A stretch of 18,963 bases of DNA from JAQBDA01 sp041301185. Its GTDB lineage: Bacteria > Chloroflexota > Anaerolineae > Anaerolineales > UBA4823. The notes beneath the pieces are model-generated. The model ran no database searches. It saw only the letters and a list, made by a program, of their open reading frames with translations, and was not told where the DNA came from. The position numbers and the translations under genes were made by a program. This document shows, piece after piece, positions 1 through 7,413 of this stretch. Numbering within the stretch: the first letter of the stretch is position 1; each line of letters opens with the position of its first letter. The DNA lies in assembly GCA_041301185.1 (NCBI GenBank), contig JBFYSV010000212.1, positions 1-18,963 on the forward strand, read 5' to 3'.

Positions 1-1
1 C

Positions 2-682
2 CAGAGCACGGACCGGGCGATCATCGGCTTATTCGGAGGCAGCCTGTTGGAGACCGGAGAGTTCCTGTACCGCATCGATAACTTCCTCGCCATGCTGGCA
101 GCCGAGCCTGCTCGCGCTCACGCCTTCCTGGACCGCCTGACCGAGCTGCACCTGCGCAATCTTGAACGCTACCTGAGCGCGGTAGGTGATTCGATTGACG
201 TCATCCTGTTTGGGGATGACCTGGGCATGCAGACCGGTCCCTTGATCTCGCCGCGCATGTACCGCCGGTTTTTCAAGCCCCGCCATGCTCTCATGTGGGA
301 AACTGCCAAGCGCCTGGCAAACGTCAAAGTCCTGCTGCACTGCTGCGGAGGCGTTCGTGAGCTCCTGCCGGATTTGATTGAAGCCGGTTTGGATGCCATC
401 AACCCGGTGCAGATCTCCTGCGCCGGGATGGACGCCGCTGGATTGAAGCGCGATTTCGGCTCGGAGATCACCTTGTGGGGGGGCGGTTGTGATACCCAAA
501 CCATCCTGCCCAACGCCACACCCCAGCAGGTCTATGATCATACCCGCCAGCAGATCCGTATCCTGCAGCCCGGGGGCGGTTTTGTCTTCCAGCAGGTCCA
601 CAATATCATGGCGAATGTGCCTGCCGAAAATATCGTCGCCATGTTTGAGGCTATCCGCAGCCAACGGGAAGGCATTCCATGA
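2..682 (+). CDS. UroD-like methyltransferase family protein, 5'-truncated by the window
   Basis: The reading frame is open from base 2, so the gene begins upstream; about 226 C-terminal residues are visible of the usual 340-390. The first visible residues read GLFGGSLLETGEFLYRIDNF, typical of the URO-D/MtaA/CmuA superfamily rather than true heme-pathway HemE. Family motifs seen in order are a GDDLGMQTGPLISP segment followed by YRRFFKP, LLHCCGG (the His-x-Cys metal motif of corrinoid methyltransferases such as MtaA/MtbA), INPVQ, WGGGCDTQ and a C-terminal VHNI...VPAEN. The known role of the closest characterised relatives is methyl transfer between a corrinoid protein and a thiol acceptor; the substrate here is unknown. 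The TGA stop overlaps the next ATG by four bases (ATGA), which indicates translational coupling. The family call is firm; the reaction is inferred. Confidence 0.9.
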   Translation, partial: QSTDRAIIGLFGGSLLETGEFLYRIDNFLAMLAAEPARAHAFLDRLTELHLRNLERYLSAVGDSIDVILFGDDLGMQTGPLISPRMYRRFFKPRHALMWETAKRLANVKVLLHCCGGVRELLPDLIEAGLDAINPVQISCAGMDAAGLKRDFGSEITLWGGGCDTQTILPNATPQQVYDHTRQQIRILQPGGGFVFQQVHNIMANVPAENIVAMFEAIRSQREGIP

Positions 683-1770
683 ACCATCGCCAGCGGGTTG
701 CCACGGCGCTCAACCACGAGACTCCCGACCGCTGCCCCATGCAGGTCAGCTTCACCCCTGAGTTTGCCCGGCGCTTGCGAGCCAACCTCGGGCTGGGGGT
801 AGATGAGAGCCACAACCCGCACGGCGGCGGCAATACCTATGAGCTGGAGCGCCTCATCGATGAAGACCTGATCCTGACCTCTATCGGTTGGGCGAACTCT
901 TATTACCAGACTCCCAGCGAGTACACCGACGAGTGGGGGGTGGGTTGGAAGTCGATTGAATACCAGACCCCGTACGGCGTTGGGCGCTACACCGAGTTTG
1001 CCCACCACCCGCTGGCAGACGACCGGGCGATCCTGGATTACACCCCGCCCGACCCTGACCGCCCGGAGCTGTACCGTGAAGCTGAGTGGGCTATCCGCGA
1101 GTTCGGCGACGAATACTGGATTGTCGGGGTAACCGTCACCACCATCTTCGAGACCGCCTGGGCGTTGCGCGGCTACGAGCGCATGCTGATGGATTTCGCT
1201 CTCAATCCCGATCTGGCGGATGCCATCCTGGAGATCCCCGATCGCTACCACCTGGCAGCGGCTAAAAAGCTCGTCGAGCTGGGAGTGGATATGGTCTGGC
1301 TGGGCGATGATATCGGCGGGCAAAAAACGATGCTGATCTCGCCCGCCCACTGGCGCCGGTTCCTGAAACCGCGCCTGGCGCAGTTCATCGCTGAGCTGAA
1401 GCAGATCAACCCGCAGGTCAAGGTCGCTTACCATTCCGACGGCAATATCTACCCGGTCATCCCCGAGCTGATCGAGATCGGGCTGGATGTGCTCAACCCC
1501 ATCCAGCCCGCCAGCATGGACCCTGAGCGCCTGAAGCGCGAGTTTGGGCGCCAGCTTTGCTTCTGGGGATCGATCGACGAGCAGCATACCTTGCCCTTCG
1601 GCTCGCCGGAGGATACCCGTCAGGAAGTGCTCCATCGTCTGAAAACCCTGGGCCAGGGCGGCGGTTTGATCCTGGGACCCACTCATCACGTCCAGCTCGA
1701 CACCCCAATGGAGAATTTCTGGGCGATGGTCAACACCATCCGGGACCAGGATTATGCATCCTTAGAATAA
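679..1770 (+). CDS. UroD-like methyltransferase family protein, HSDG subtype
   Basis: A 363-residue protein of full family length that starts at the ATG overlapping the previous stop. The N-terminus (MNHRQRVATALNHETPDR) is the usual opening of bacterial UroD-like proteins. Later motifs are WLGDDIGGQKTMLISPAHWRRFLKP, YHSDGNIYPVIPELIEIG, LNPIQP, WGSIDEQHTLPFGSP and HHVQLDTPMENFWAM. It differs from both neighbours in having HSDG where they have HCCG or HTCG, so the Cys of the His-x-Cys zinc motif is missing. This suggests a different metal site or a different reaction. It shares an operon with genes of the same family on both sides, which argues for a pathway using several specialised paralogues or subunits. 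The substrate cannot be read from the sequence. Confidence 0.9.
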   Translation: MNHRQRVATALNHETPDRCPMQVSFTPEFARRLRANLGLGVDESHNPHGGGNTYELERLIDEDLILTSIGWANSYYQTPSEYTDEWGVGWKSIEYQTPYGVGRYTEFAHHPLADDRAILDYTPPDPDRPELYREAEWAIREFGDEYWIVGVTVTTIFETAWALRGYERMLMDFALNPDLADAILEIPDRYHLAAAKKLVELGVDMVWLGDDIGGQKTMLISPAHWRRFLKPRLAQFIAELKQINPQVKVAYHSDGNIYPVIPELIEIGLDVLNPIQPASMDPERLKREFGRQLCFWGSIDEQHTLPFGSPEDTRQEVLHRLKTLGQGGGLILGPTHHVQLDTPMENFWAMVNTIRDQDYASLE

Positions 1771-1783
1771 ACAACGGAGGCCA

Positions 1784-2932
1784 ATGATGAACTCACGCCA
1801 GCGCATGTTAGCCGCAATGAACCACCGGGAGCCGGATCATGTGCCATTTGACCTGGGGGGAACGGTTGCCACCGGCATCCATAAGACTGCCTACCAGAAT
1901 CTGCGCCGCTTTTTGAAGATGCCCGAGGTGGAAATCCGCACCGAAGACATCATCCAGCAGCTTGCCACCGTGGATGAAGACCTTGCCGAAATCCTCGGCG
2001 CCGATTGCCGCAATGTCGCCCCGCGCTCCTCGGCGATCTATAACCTGGAGCTGCGCGATGAAGGCGAGTACACCGCCTACACCGATGAGTGGGGCATCGA
2101 CTGGCGCATGCCCAAGAGCGGCGGCTTCTATTATGATATGGTTGCCCATCCCCTGTCTGCGGTTGAAACCGTGGAGCAGACCGCCAGTTATACCTGGCCG
2201 AATCCGGTCGACCCTTCCCGCTTTACTGGCTTGCACCAGCGCGCCAGGGCTGCCCACGAGGAAGGCAAGATCGTGATCCTGGGCGGATTATGCGCTGGTG
2301 TGACCGAGATGCACTCCTGGCTGCGTAGTTATCTCAACTATTACACCGATTTCCACCTCAACCCGTCTATGGCGGAATACCTGATGGACAAGGTGGTGGA
2401 GCTGAAGATTGCCTATTGGGAGGTCGCCCTGGCGGAAGCTGGCGAATACGTGGATGTGGTCACCGAGGCGGACGACATGGCAGGTCAGGACCGCTTGCTG
2501 CTTTCCCCAGACATCTACCGCCGCTTCATTAAACCCCGCCATGCCGAGCTGTTTGCCGCCATCAAGAAGTTGGCTCCGGTCAAGGTCTTTTTCCATACTT
2601 GCGGTGCCATCCGCCCTCTGATTGGCGATCTGATCGAGACGGGCATCGATATCCTCAACCCGGTTCAGAAGAGCGCCAAGGGCATGGATTTGTTCGAGCT
2701 GAAGCGTGAGTTTGGCAAAGACGTTGTCTTCTGGGGCGGCGGGGTGGATACCCAGCGCGTCTTCAGCTCCGGCACGCCAGATCAGGTGCGCGAAGACGTG
2801 CGCCAGAGCATCGAAGCCCTGGCACCTGGGGGTGGGTTCGTCTTCGGCACGGTGCATAATACCCAGCCCAATGTCCCCCCCGAGAATTTCATGGCGATGT
2901 GGGAGACATTGCAGGAATACGGTAATTACTAA
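1784..2932 (+). CDS. UroD-like methyltransferase family protein, HTCG subtype
   Basis: A 382-residue member of the URO-D/MtaA-like family and the third paralogue in the row. Two adjacent ATGs (1784 and 1787) follow an ACGGAGG ribosome site at 1774-1780. The second is better spaced, so the true start may be 1787 (MNSRQRMLAAMNHREPDH). Motifs seen are TEADDMAGQDRLLLSPDIYRRFIKP, FFHTCGAIRPLIGDLIETG, LNPVQKSAKGMD, WGGGVDTQRVFSSGTP and VHNTQPNVPPENFMAM. HTCG retains the His-x-Cys pair used as zinc ligands in MtaA/MtbA-type enzymes. It lies 13 bp after the previous gene and is probably the last gene of the transcript, followed by the hairpin repeat. A corrinoid-linked methyltransferase role is the family expectation, not shown by the sequence. 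No corrinoid-binding protein is in the window. Confidence 0.9.
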   Translation: MMNSRQRMLAAMNHREPDHVPFDLGGTVATGIHKTAYQNLRRFLKMPEVEIRTEDIIQQLATVDEDLAEILGADCRNVAPRSSAIYNLELRDEGEYTAYTDEWGIDWRMPKSGGFYYDMVAHPLSAVETVEQTASYTWPNPVDPSRFTGLHQRARAAHEEGKIVILGGLCAGVTEMHSWLRSYLNYYTDFHLNPSMAEYLMDKVVELKIAYWEVALAEAGEYVDVVTEADDMAGQDRLLLSPDIYRRFIKPRHAELFAAIKKLAPVKVFFHTCGAIRPLIGDLIETGIDILNPVQKSAKGMDLFELKREFGKDVVFWGGGVDTQRVFSSGTPDQVREDVRQSIEALAPGGGFVFGTVHNTQPNVPPENFMAMWETLQEYGNY

Positions 2933-2946
2933 TCATAGAAAAATAG

Positions 2947-3050
2947 ATGTCATTTCGAGGAGCGAAGCGACGAGAAATCCCTGCTCAGTTTGTTAATGGA
3001 AAATCAAGGCATGTCATTCCTCGCCCCTATGGGGCGAGGAATGACATGCC
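2947..3050. repeat. Small interspersed palindromic repeat (REP/MITE-like), composite
   Basis: The gap between the UroD-like genes and the DUF5107 gene contains two related palindromic segments. The first (2947-2982) begins ATGTCATTTCGAGGAGCGAA and ends with GAGAAATC. The second (3008-3050) begins GGCATGTCATTCC and forms a perfect hairpin. ATGTCATT thus occurs twice directly and once inverted. Sequences of the form GTCATTTCGA..GCGAAGCGA..GAGAAATC are, from memory, common dispersed intergenic repeats in environmental bacteria. No ORF lies inside, so any mobility would need an outside transposase. Copy number in the genome cannot be seen here. Confidence 0.6.
3008..3050. repeat. Perfect inverted repeat: 20-bp arms, 3-base loop
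   Basis: The left arm 3008-3027 (GGCATGTCATTCCTCGCCCC) is exactly complementary to the right arm 3031-3050, with loop TAT. It sits 76 bp after the stop of the third UroD-like gene and could end or stabilise that transcript. It lacks a following T-tract, so it is not a classical intrinsic terminator. It is best read as part of the dispersed repeat. Confidence 0.85.
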
Positions 3051-3106
3051 AGCCGTAGGAACAGATCTTTACCGGTTCACCCATAAAATGTGTATTCGGA
3101 TCAATC

Positions 3107-3112
3107 AAAGGA
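3107..3112 (+). promoter_or_regulatory. Ribosome binding site that fixes the DUF5107 gene start
   Basis: AAAGGA lies seven bases before the ATG at 3120. The in-frame upstream GTG at 3090 has no comparable site, so the ATG is the better start. Confidence 0.6.
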
Positions 3113-3119
3113 ATTACCT

Positions 3120-6100
3120 ATGACCGATGAAGTCCGCGCCTGGGCAGAGACGCTAACGATCCCCACCTACCGGATCGGCACCCCGGATAAAAACCCCATG
3201 TTCCTGGAGAAGCGCGTCTACCAGGGGAGCAGCGGCGTGGTGTATCCCCACCCGGTGATTGACCGCATCACCGACGAGAAATACGACCAGAAGTACACCG
3301 CCGTCTTCCTGGAGAACCGCTATCTGAAGGTGATGATCCTGCCCGAGATCGGCGGGCGGGTGCAGATGGCGCTGGATAAGACCAATAGCTACCACTTTGT
3401 GTATTACAACCGGGTGATTAAACCCGCCCTGGTCGGTCTGGCAGGGCCGTGGATTTCCGGCGGGATCGAGTTCAACTGGCCCCAGCATCACCGCCCAAGC
3501 ACGTTTGACCCGCTGGAATGGCGCATCGTATCCAATCCGGATGGCAGCCAGACGGTGTGGTGCGGGGAGATCGAAGCCATGTTCCGCACCAAGGGTATGC
3601 ACGGTTTCACCCTCTACCCGGAGCAGGCCTACCTGGAGATCAGCGTCCAGCTCTACAACCGCACCAACGAGCCGCAGACCTTCCTGTGGTGGGCAAACCC
3701 GGCAGTCAGCGTTCACGAAGACACCCAATCCGTTTTCCCTCCCGATGTGCATGCGGTCATGGATCACGGCAAGCGGGATGTATCCGGCTTCCCCATCGCC
3801 ACCGGCGTGTACTACAAAGTCAACTATCACCCCGGCACCGATATCAGCCGCTATTCGAATATTCCCGTGCCGACCTCTTACATGGCATACCACTCGGATT
3901 TTGACTTTGTCGGCAATTACGATCACCGCGCCCGTGCAGGCATGCTGCATGTCGCCAACCATCACCTGGTGCCAGGTAAAAAGCAGTGGACCTGGGGCTG
4001 CGGCGATTTCGGCAAAGCCTGGGACCGCCAGCTCACCGATGAAGATGGGCCGTATATCGAGCTGATGTGCGGCGCCTTCACCGATAACCAGCCGGATTTC
4101 TCCTGGCTCCAGCCCGGCGAGGAGAAGAGCTTTACCCAGATCTTCATGCCCTATAAGCAGATCGGTGCGGTCAAGGTCGCCTCGTCTGAGGCTGCCCTCA
4201 ACCTGGAGGTCGAAGGCAGGCAGGCGCGCCTGGGTGTCTACTTGACCCAACCCCGGCAGGTACGTGTGCGCCTGGTGCACCGCGGAACGATCATTTTTGA
4301 GAAGACCCAGTCGCTCGATCCGCAGTTCGCCATGATCGAAAGCATCAATCTGCCCGATGGAGCTATCCCGCAAGACTTGACGCTAACAGTGCTGGAAGGG
4401 GAGCGGGAGCTGCTGTCATACACCCCCTTGCCAGACGAGAAACCCGCCGTCCCCGCTCCTGCCACGCCTGCCCCCCTGCCCTATCAGGTCGCCTCCAGCG
4501 AGGAACTTTACCTCCACGGCTTGCACCTGGAGCAGTACCGCCACGCCACGCGCCCCCCCGAGCCGTATTATGAGGAAGCTTTGCGCCGCGATCCCTTCGA
4601 CAGCCGCTGTAACAACGCCCTGGGATTGCTGCTCTACCGGCGGGGGAAGTTTGCCCTCGCCGAAACGTATTTTCGCCTCGCCATCCAGCGCCTGACTTCG
4701 CGCAATCCCAACCCTTATGATGGCGAGCCGTACTATAACCTGGGGCTCGCCTTGAAGATGCAAGGACGCTACCGGGAGGCGTTCGACGCTTTCTACAAGG
4801 CGGTGTGGAATGCAGCCTGGCAGGATGCCGCCTATTTCCAGCTGGCTCGCCTGGCATGCCAGCAGAGGGACTATTCCCAGGCGCTGAATCTGGTCGAAAG
4901 CGCCTTGGGGCGCAACAGCCGCCACCAACAAGCCCGCCACCTGAAGATTGCCCTGTTGCGCCATCAGGGGCAGACCGAAGCTGCCCTGCAGGAGGTCCGC
5001 CACAGCCTGAGCAACGATGTGCTGGATTACGGCGCCTTATGGGAGCAGAACCTGCTGGCAGGCGATGACGCCTTCTGGCAAACCACCCGCTCGTATGCCA
5101 GCGATGCTGGCTGGCAATCCACTCGCCGCATAGCCAGCACCTGCATCGAGATCGCCCTGGATTACGCTCACGCTGGTCTCTGGCAGGATGCCATCCACCT
5201 GCTGAAACAGGCACCTGCTGAGGACGCGTTAGTGAGATATACCCTGGGTTGGACGCTGCTCCAGTCCGGGGATCAGCGGCGTGCAGAGCAGGTCTACCAG
5301 CTAGCGGCGAACCTGCCCCCCGATTACGTCTTCCCCAACCGCCTGGAAGATGTGCTCATCCTGGGCGCCGCTGAACAGCTTAACCCAGACGATGCCCGCG
5401 CCTGCTATTACCTGGGAAATTTCTGGTACGCCCATCACCAGTACAATGATGCCATCGCCTGCTGGGAGCACGTCCGCCAGCTCGACCCGCACTTCCCCAC
5501 CGTCCACCGCAACCTGGGTCTGGCATATTTTAACAAGCGGGGCGAGCCTTCCCTTGCCGTCCAAAGCCTGGAGAGAGCTATCGAGCTGGATCCTCAGGAT
5601 GCCCGCCTGCTCTTCGAGCTGGACCAGCTCTATAAGAAGCTCAACCGCCCACCCGCTGAGCGCCTGGCGCACCTGGAGCGCTACCCGGCGCTGGTCGATG
5701 CCCGTGACGACCTGATGATCGAGCGCATCAGCCTGTATAACCTGCTGGGTGAGCCTGAACGGGCTTACCAGCTTCTCATGGGGCGTAATTTCCATCCCTG
5801 GGAGGGCGGGGAGGGCAAGACCACCGGGCAGTACGTCGCCAGCCTGGTCGATATCGCCCGGCGCAATCTGCGGGAAGGCAAATTTTCTGCCGCCCGTGAG
5901 CACCTGGAGAAAGCCCGGCTCTACCCGCCCAACCTGGGTGAGGGCAAGCTCTACGGCGCTCAGGAGAACAATATCTTTTACTACCTGGGCATTGCCTGCC
6001 TGGGTTTGGAAGATGCGCAGCAAGCCCGCCTGTTCTTTGAGCGCGCCTCGGTCGGACTATCCGAGCCAACCTCCGCCATGTATTACAACGATCAGCCGCC

Positions 6101-6437
6101 GGACATGATCTATTACCAGGGCCTCGCCCGGCGCGAGCTGGGCGACCCGGATGCCGCCAGCGAGATCTTCCACAAGCTGATCGACTACGGGCAGGCTCAC
6201 ATGGACGACACTGTGGAAGTCGATTATTTTGCCGTCTCGCTGCCCGATTTCCTGGTCTTTGAAGATGACCTGCAGCGCCGCAACCAGGTGCACTGCCACT
6301 ATATGCAAGCCCTGGGCGCGATGGGCTGCGGCGAGAGCGCCCGCGCCCGGGGACATTTCGAGCAGGTCCTGCGATTAGACGCCAGCCACCTGGGGGCAAC
6401 ATTGCACCTGAGGATTCTGGCTGAACAGGATGAGTGA
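3120..6437 (+). CDS. DUF5107 domain / tetratricopeptide-repeat protein
   Basis: A 1105-residue protein when started at the ATG at 3120, which follows AAAGGA with good spacing; an in-frame GTG at 3090 would add ten residues. The N-terminal ~340 residues match what I know as DUF5107, a galactose-mutarotase-like beta-sandwich (segments VMILPEIGGRVQMALDKTN, GPWISGGIEFNWPQHHRPS, WWANPAVSVHEDTQSVFPPD). A short beta-rich linker follows. From about residue 465 to the end there are many TPR-type helical repeats, for example DARACYYLGNFWYAHHQYND and FPTVHRNLGLAYFNKRGEPS. No signal peptide is seen, so it should be cytoplasmic. The family is found in carbohydrate-utilisation loci but has no established reaction. 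Its stop directly abuts the ATG of the epimerase-like gene, implying co-expression and perhaps action on the same sugar. The domain call is strong; the function is unknown. Confidence 0.88.
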   Translation: MTDEVRAWAETLTIPTYRIGTPDKNPMFLEKRVYQGSSGVVYPHPVIDRITDEKYDQKYTAVFLENRYLKVMILPEIGGRVQMALDKTNSYHFVYYNRVIKPALVGLAGPWISGGIEFNWPQHHRPSTFDPLEWRIVSNPDGSQTVWCGEIEAMFRTKGMHGFTLYPEQAYLEISVQLYNRTNEPQTFLWWANPAVSVHEDTQSVFPPDVHAVMDHGKRDVSGFPIATGVYYKVNYHPGTDISRYSNIPVPTSYMAYHSDFDFVGNYDHRARAGMLHVANHHLVPGKKQWTWGCGDFGKAWDRQLTDEDGPYIELMCGAFTDNQPDFSWLQPGEEKSFTQIFMPYKQIGAVKVASSEAALNLEVEGRQARLGVYLTQPRQVRVRLVHRGTIIFEKTQSLDPQFAMIESINLPDGAIPQDLTLTVLEGERELLSYTPLPDEKPAVPAPATPAPLPYQVASSEELYLHGLHLEQYRHATRPPEPYYEEALRRDPFDSRCNNALGLLLYRRGKFALAETYFRLAIQRLTSRNPNPYDGEPYYNLGLALKMQGRYREAFDAFYKAVWNAAWQDAAYFQLARLACQQRDYSQALNLVESALGRNSRHQQARHLKIALLRHQGQTEAALQEVRHSLSNDVLDYGALWEQNLLAGDDAFWQTTRSYASDAGWQSTRRIASTCIEIALDYAHAGLWQDAIHLLKQAPAEDALVRYTLGWTLLQSGDQRRAEQVYQLAANLPPDYVFPNRLEDVLILGAAEQLNPDDARACYYLGNFWYAHHQYNDAIACWEHVRQLDPHFPTVHRNLGLAYFNKRGEPSLAVQSLERAIELDPQDARLLFELDQLYKKLNRPPAERLAHLERYPALVDARDDLMIERISLYNLLGEPERAYQLLMGRNFHPWEGGEGKTTGQYVASLVDIARRNLREGKFSAAREHLEKARLYPPNLGEGKLYGAQENNIFYYLGIACLGLEDAQQARLFFERASVGLSEPTSAMYYNDQPPDMIYYQGLARRELGDPDAASEIFHKLIDYGQAHMDDTVEVDYFAVSLPDFLVFEDDLQRRNQVHCHYMQALGAMGCGESARARGHFEQVLRLDASHLGATLHLRILAEQDE

Positions 6438-7385
6438 ATGAGCCAGATCTTCCCGACCGAATGGCACGCCCAGCCCGCCTGGGCGCTGGAAGACGAAGCC
6501 GCCCGTGTGGTGATCGTGCCGTCCCTGGGGGCCAAGATCGTCTCGATCTACGATAAGCGCCTCAGCTTCGAGTGGCTGGTCGGTCCCCAGCGCCCGTTGC
6601 AGCCCGTGATCTATGGCAGCAGCTTTGTCGCCCAGGATATGAGCGGGTGGGATGAGATGTTCCCGACCATCAATGCCTGCGACTATCCCCTGCCTGGGGA
6701 ATATGCCGGCGGGTTCCTGCCAGACCACGGCGAGGTCTGGTCGCTGCCCTGGCAGGTAGAAAGCCAGGAGGCTGCCGGGCTTGTCCTGCGGGTCGATGGA
6801 GTGGCGTTGCCTTACTGCCTGCGCCGCCGGGCTGCGCTGGTTTCGCCAGGGGTCTTATTGCTTGAATACCAGCTTGAGAACACCGGCATTGCGCCCTTTG
6901 CCTACCTGTGGGCAGCCCACCCCCAATATTTTGCCGGTGAGCATACCGCCATCGTCCTGCCAGAAAGCGCCACTCAGGTCGTCAACGTCCTGCCGGGGGA
7001 GGTATGGGGGGCTGCTGGCGAGCGTTACCCCTGGCCGCACCCCCGCTCGAAGGATGGTCGCCTGTGGGAGCTGGAGCGCATCCGCTCCGCGGACAATCAC
7101 GATTGTCGCAAATTCTACCTACCCCCTGAGTCGCCCATCCCCTGGGCGGCTCTGGTGAACCAGCATCTGGGCTGTTCTCTACGCATGGAATGGTCGCCTG
7201 CCGAGCTGCCCTATTTTGGGATCTGGGTTGACGAAGGCACATACAACCCCCAGGCGGTGGTTGCCCTGGAGCCCTCCAACGGGTATTATGATAGCCTGGA
7301 TGTAGCCATCCGCAACCGGCGCGTGTCCATAATCGAAGGCGGCACCCGGCATGCCTGGTCGCTGGTGGTGCGATTAGGGGCGTAG
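6438..7385 (+). CDS. Aldose 1-epimerase (mutarotase)-like protein
   Basis: A 315-residue protein starting one base after the preceding stop. The N-terminal segment VVIVPSLGAKIVSIYDK is the opening beta strand of the galactose-mutarotase fold. SGWDEMFPTINACDYP and LPDHGEVWSLPWQVE follow the family pattern. Candidate catalytic residues are His161 in AAHPQYF, analogous to the family's His general acid, and Glu278 in LEPSNGYYDSL, analogous to the general base. Expected activity is interconversion of alpha and beta anomers of an aldose or a related sugar derivative in the cytoplasm; the sugar is not identifiable. Pairing with a second mutarotase-fold protein (DUF5107-TPR) and a convergent sugar symporter supports a role in carbohydrate uptake and processing. 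It could instead be a non-catalytic sugar-binding member. Confidence 0.82.
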   Translation: MSQIFPTEWHAQPAWALEDEAARVVIVPSLGAKIVSIYDKRLSFEWLVGPQRPLQPVIYGSSFVAQDMSGWDEMFPTINACDYPLPGEYAGGFLPDHGEVWSLPWQVESQEAAGLVLRVDGVALPYCLRRRAALVSPGVLLLEYQLENTGIAPFAYLWAAHPQYFAGEHTAIVLPESATQVVNVLPGEVWGAAGERYPWPHPRSKDGRLWELERIRSADNHDCRKFYLPPESPIPWAALVNQHLGCSLRMEWSPAELPYFGIWVDEGTYNPQAVVALEPSNGYYDSLDVAIRNRRVSIIEGGTRHAWSLVVRLGA

Positions 7386-7413
7386 CTCCCGGGCGAATAC
7401 TTTACAGGATTGC

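Noticed and set aside
538..1689. Long minus-strand open frame (383 codons) opposite the UroD-like genes
   Set aside because: It lies wholly antisense to two clear family genes, has no recognisable domain, and is the kind of shadow frame that GC-rich codon use produces.
3069..3089. Possible promoter (TTACCG / ATAAAA) before the DUF5107 gene
   Set aside because: Both hexamers are weak and the spacing is poor; I cannot place a promoter here with confidence.
3090..3119. GTG start at 3090 for the DUF5107 gene
   Set aside because: No ribosome site precedes it, while the ATG at 3120 has AAAGGA at good spacing.
3153..4373. Long minus-strand open frame (406 codons) opposite the DUF5107 gene
   Set aside because: Antisense to the conserved DUF5107 domain; the translated sequence resembles no family and lacks a ribosome site.
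7386..7413. Terminator between the convergent epimerase and symporter genes
   Set aside because: The 28-bp gap has only a short CCCGGG and no stem plus T-tract.
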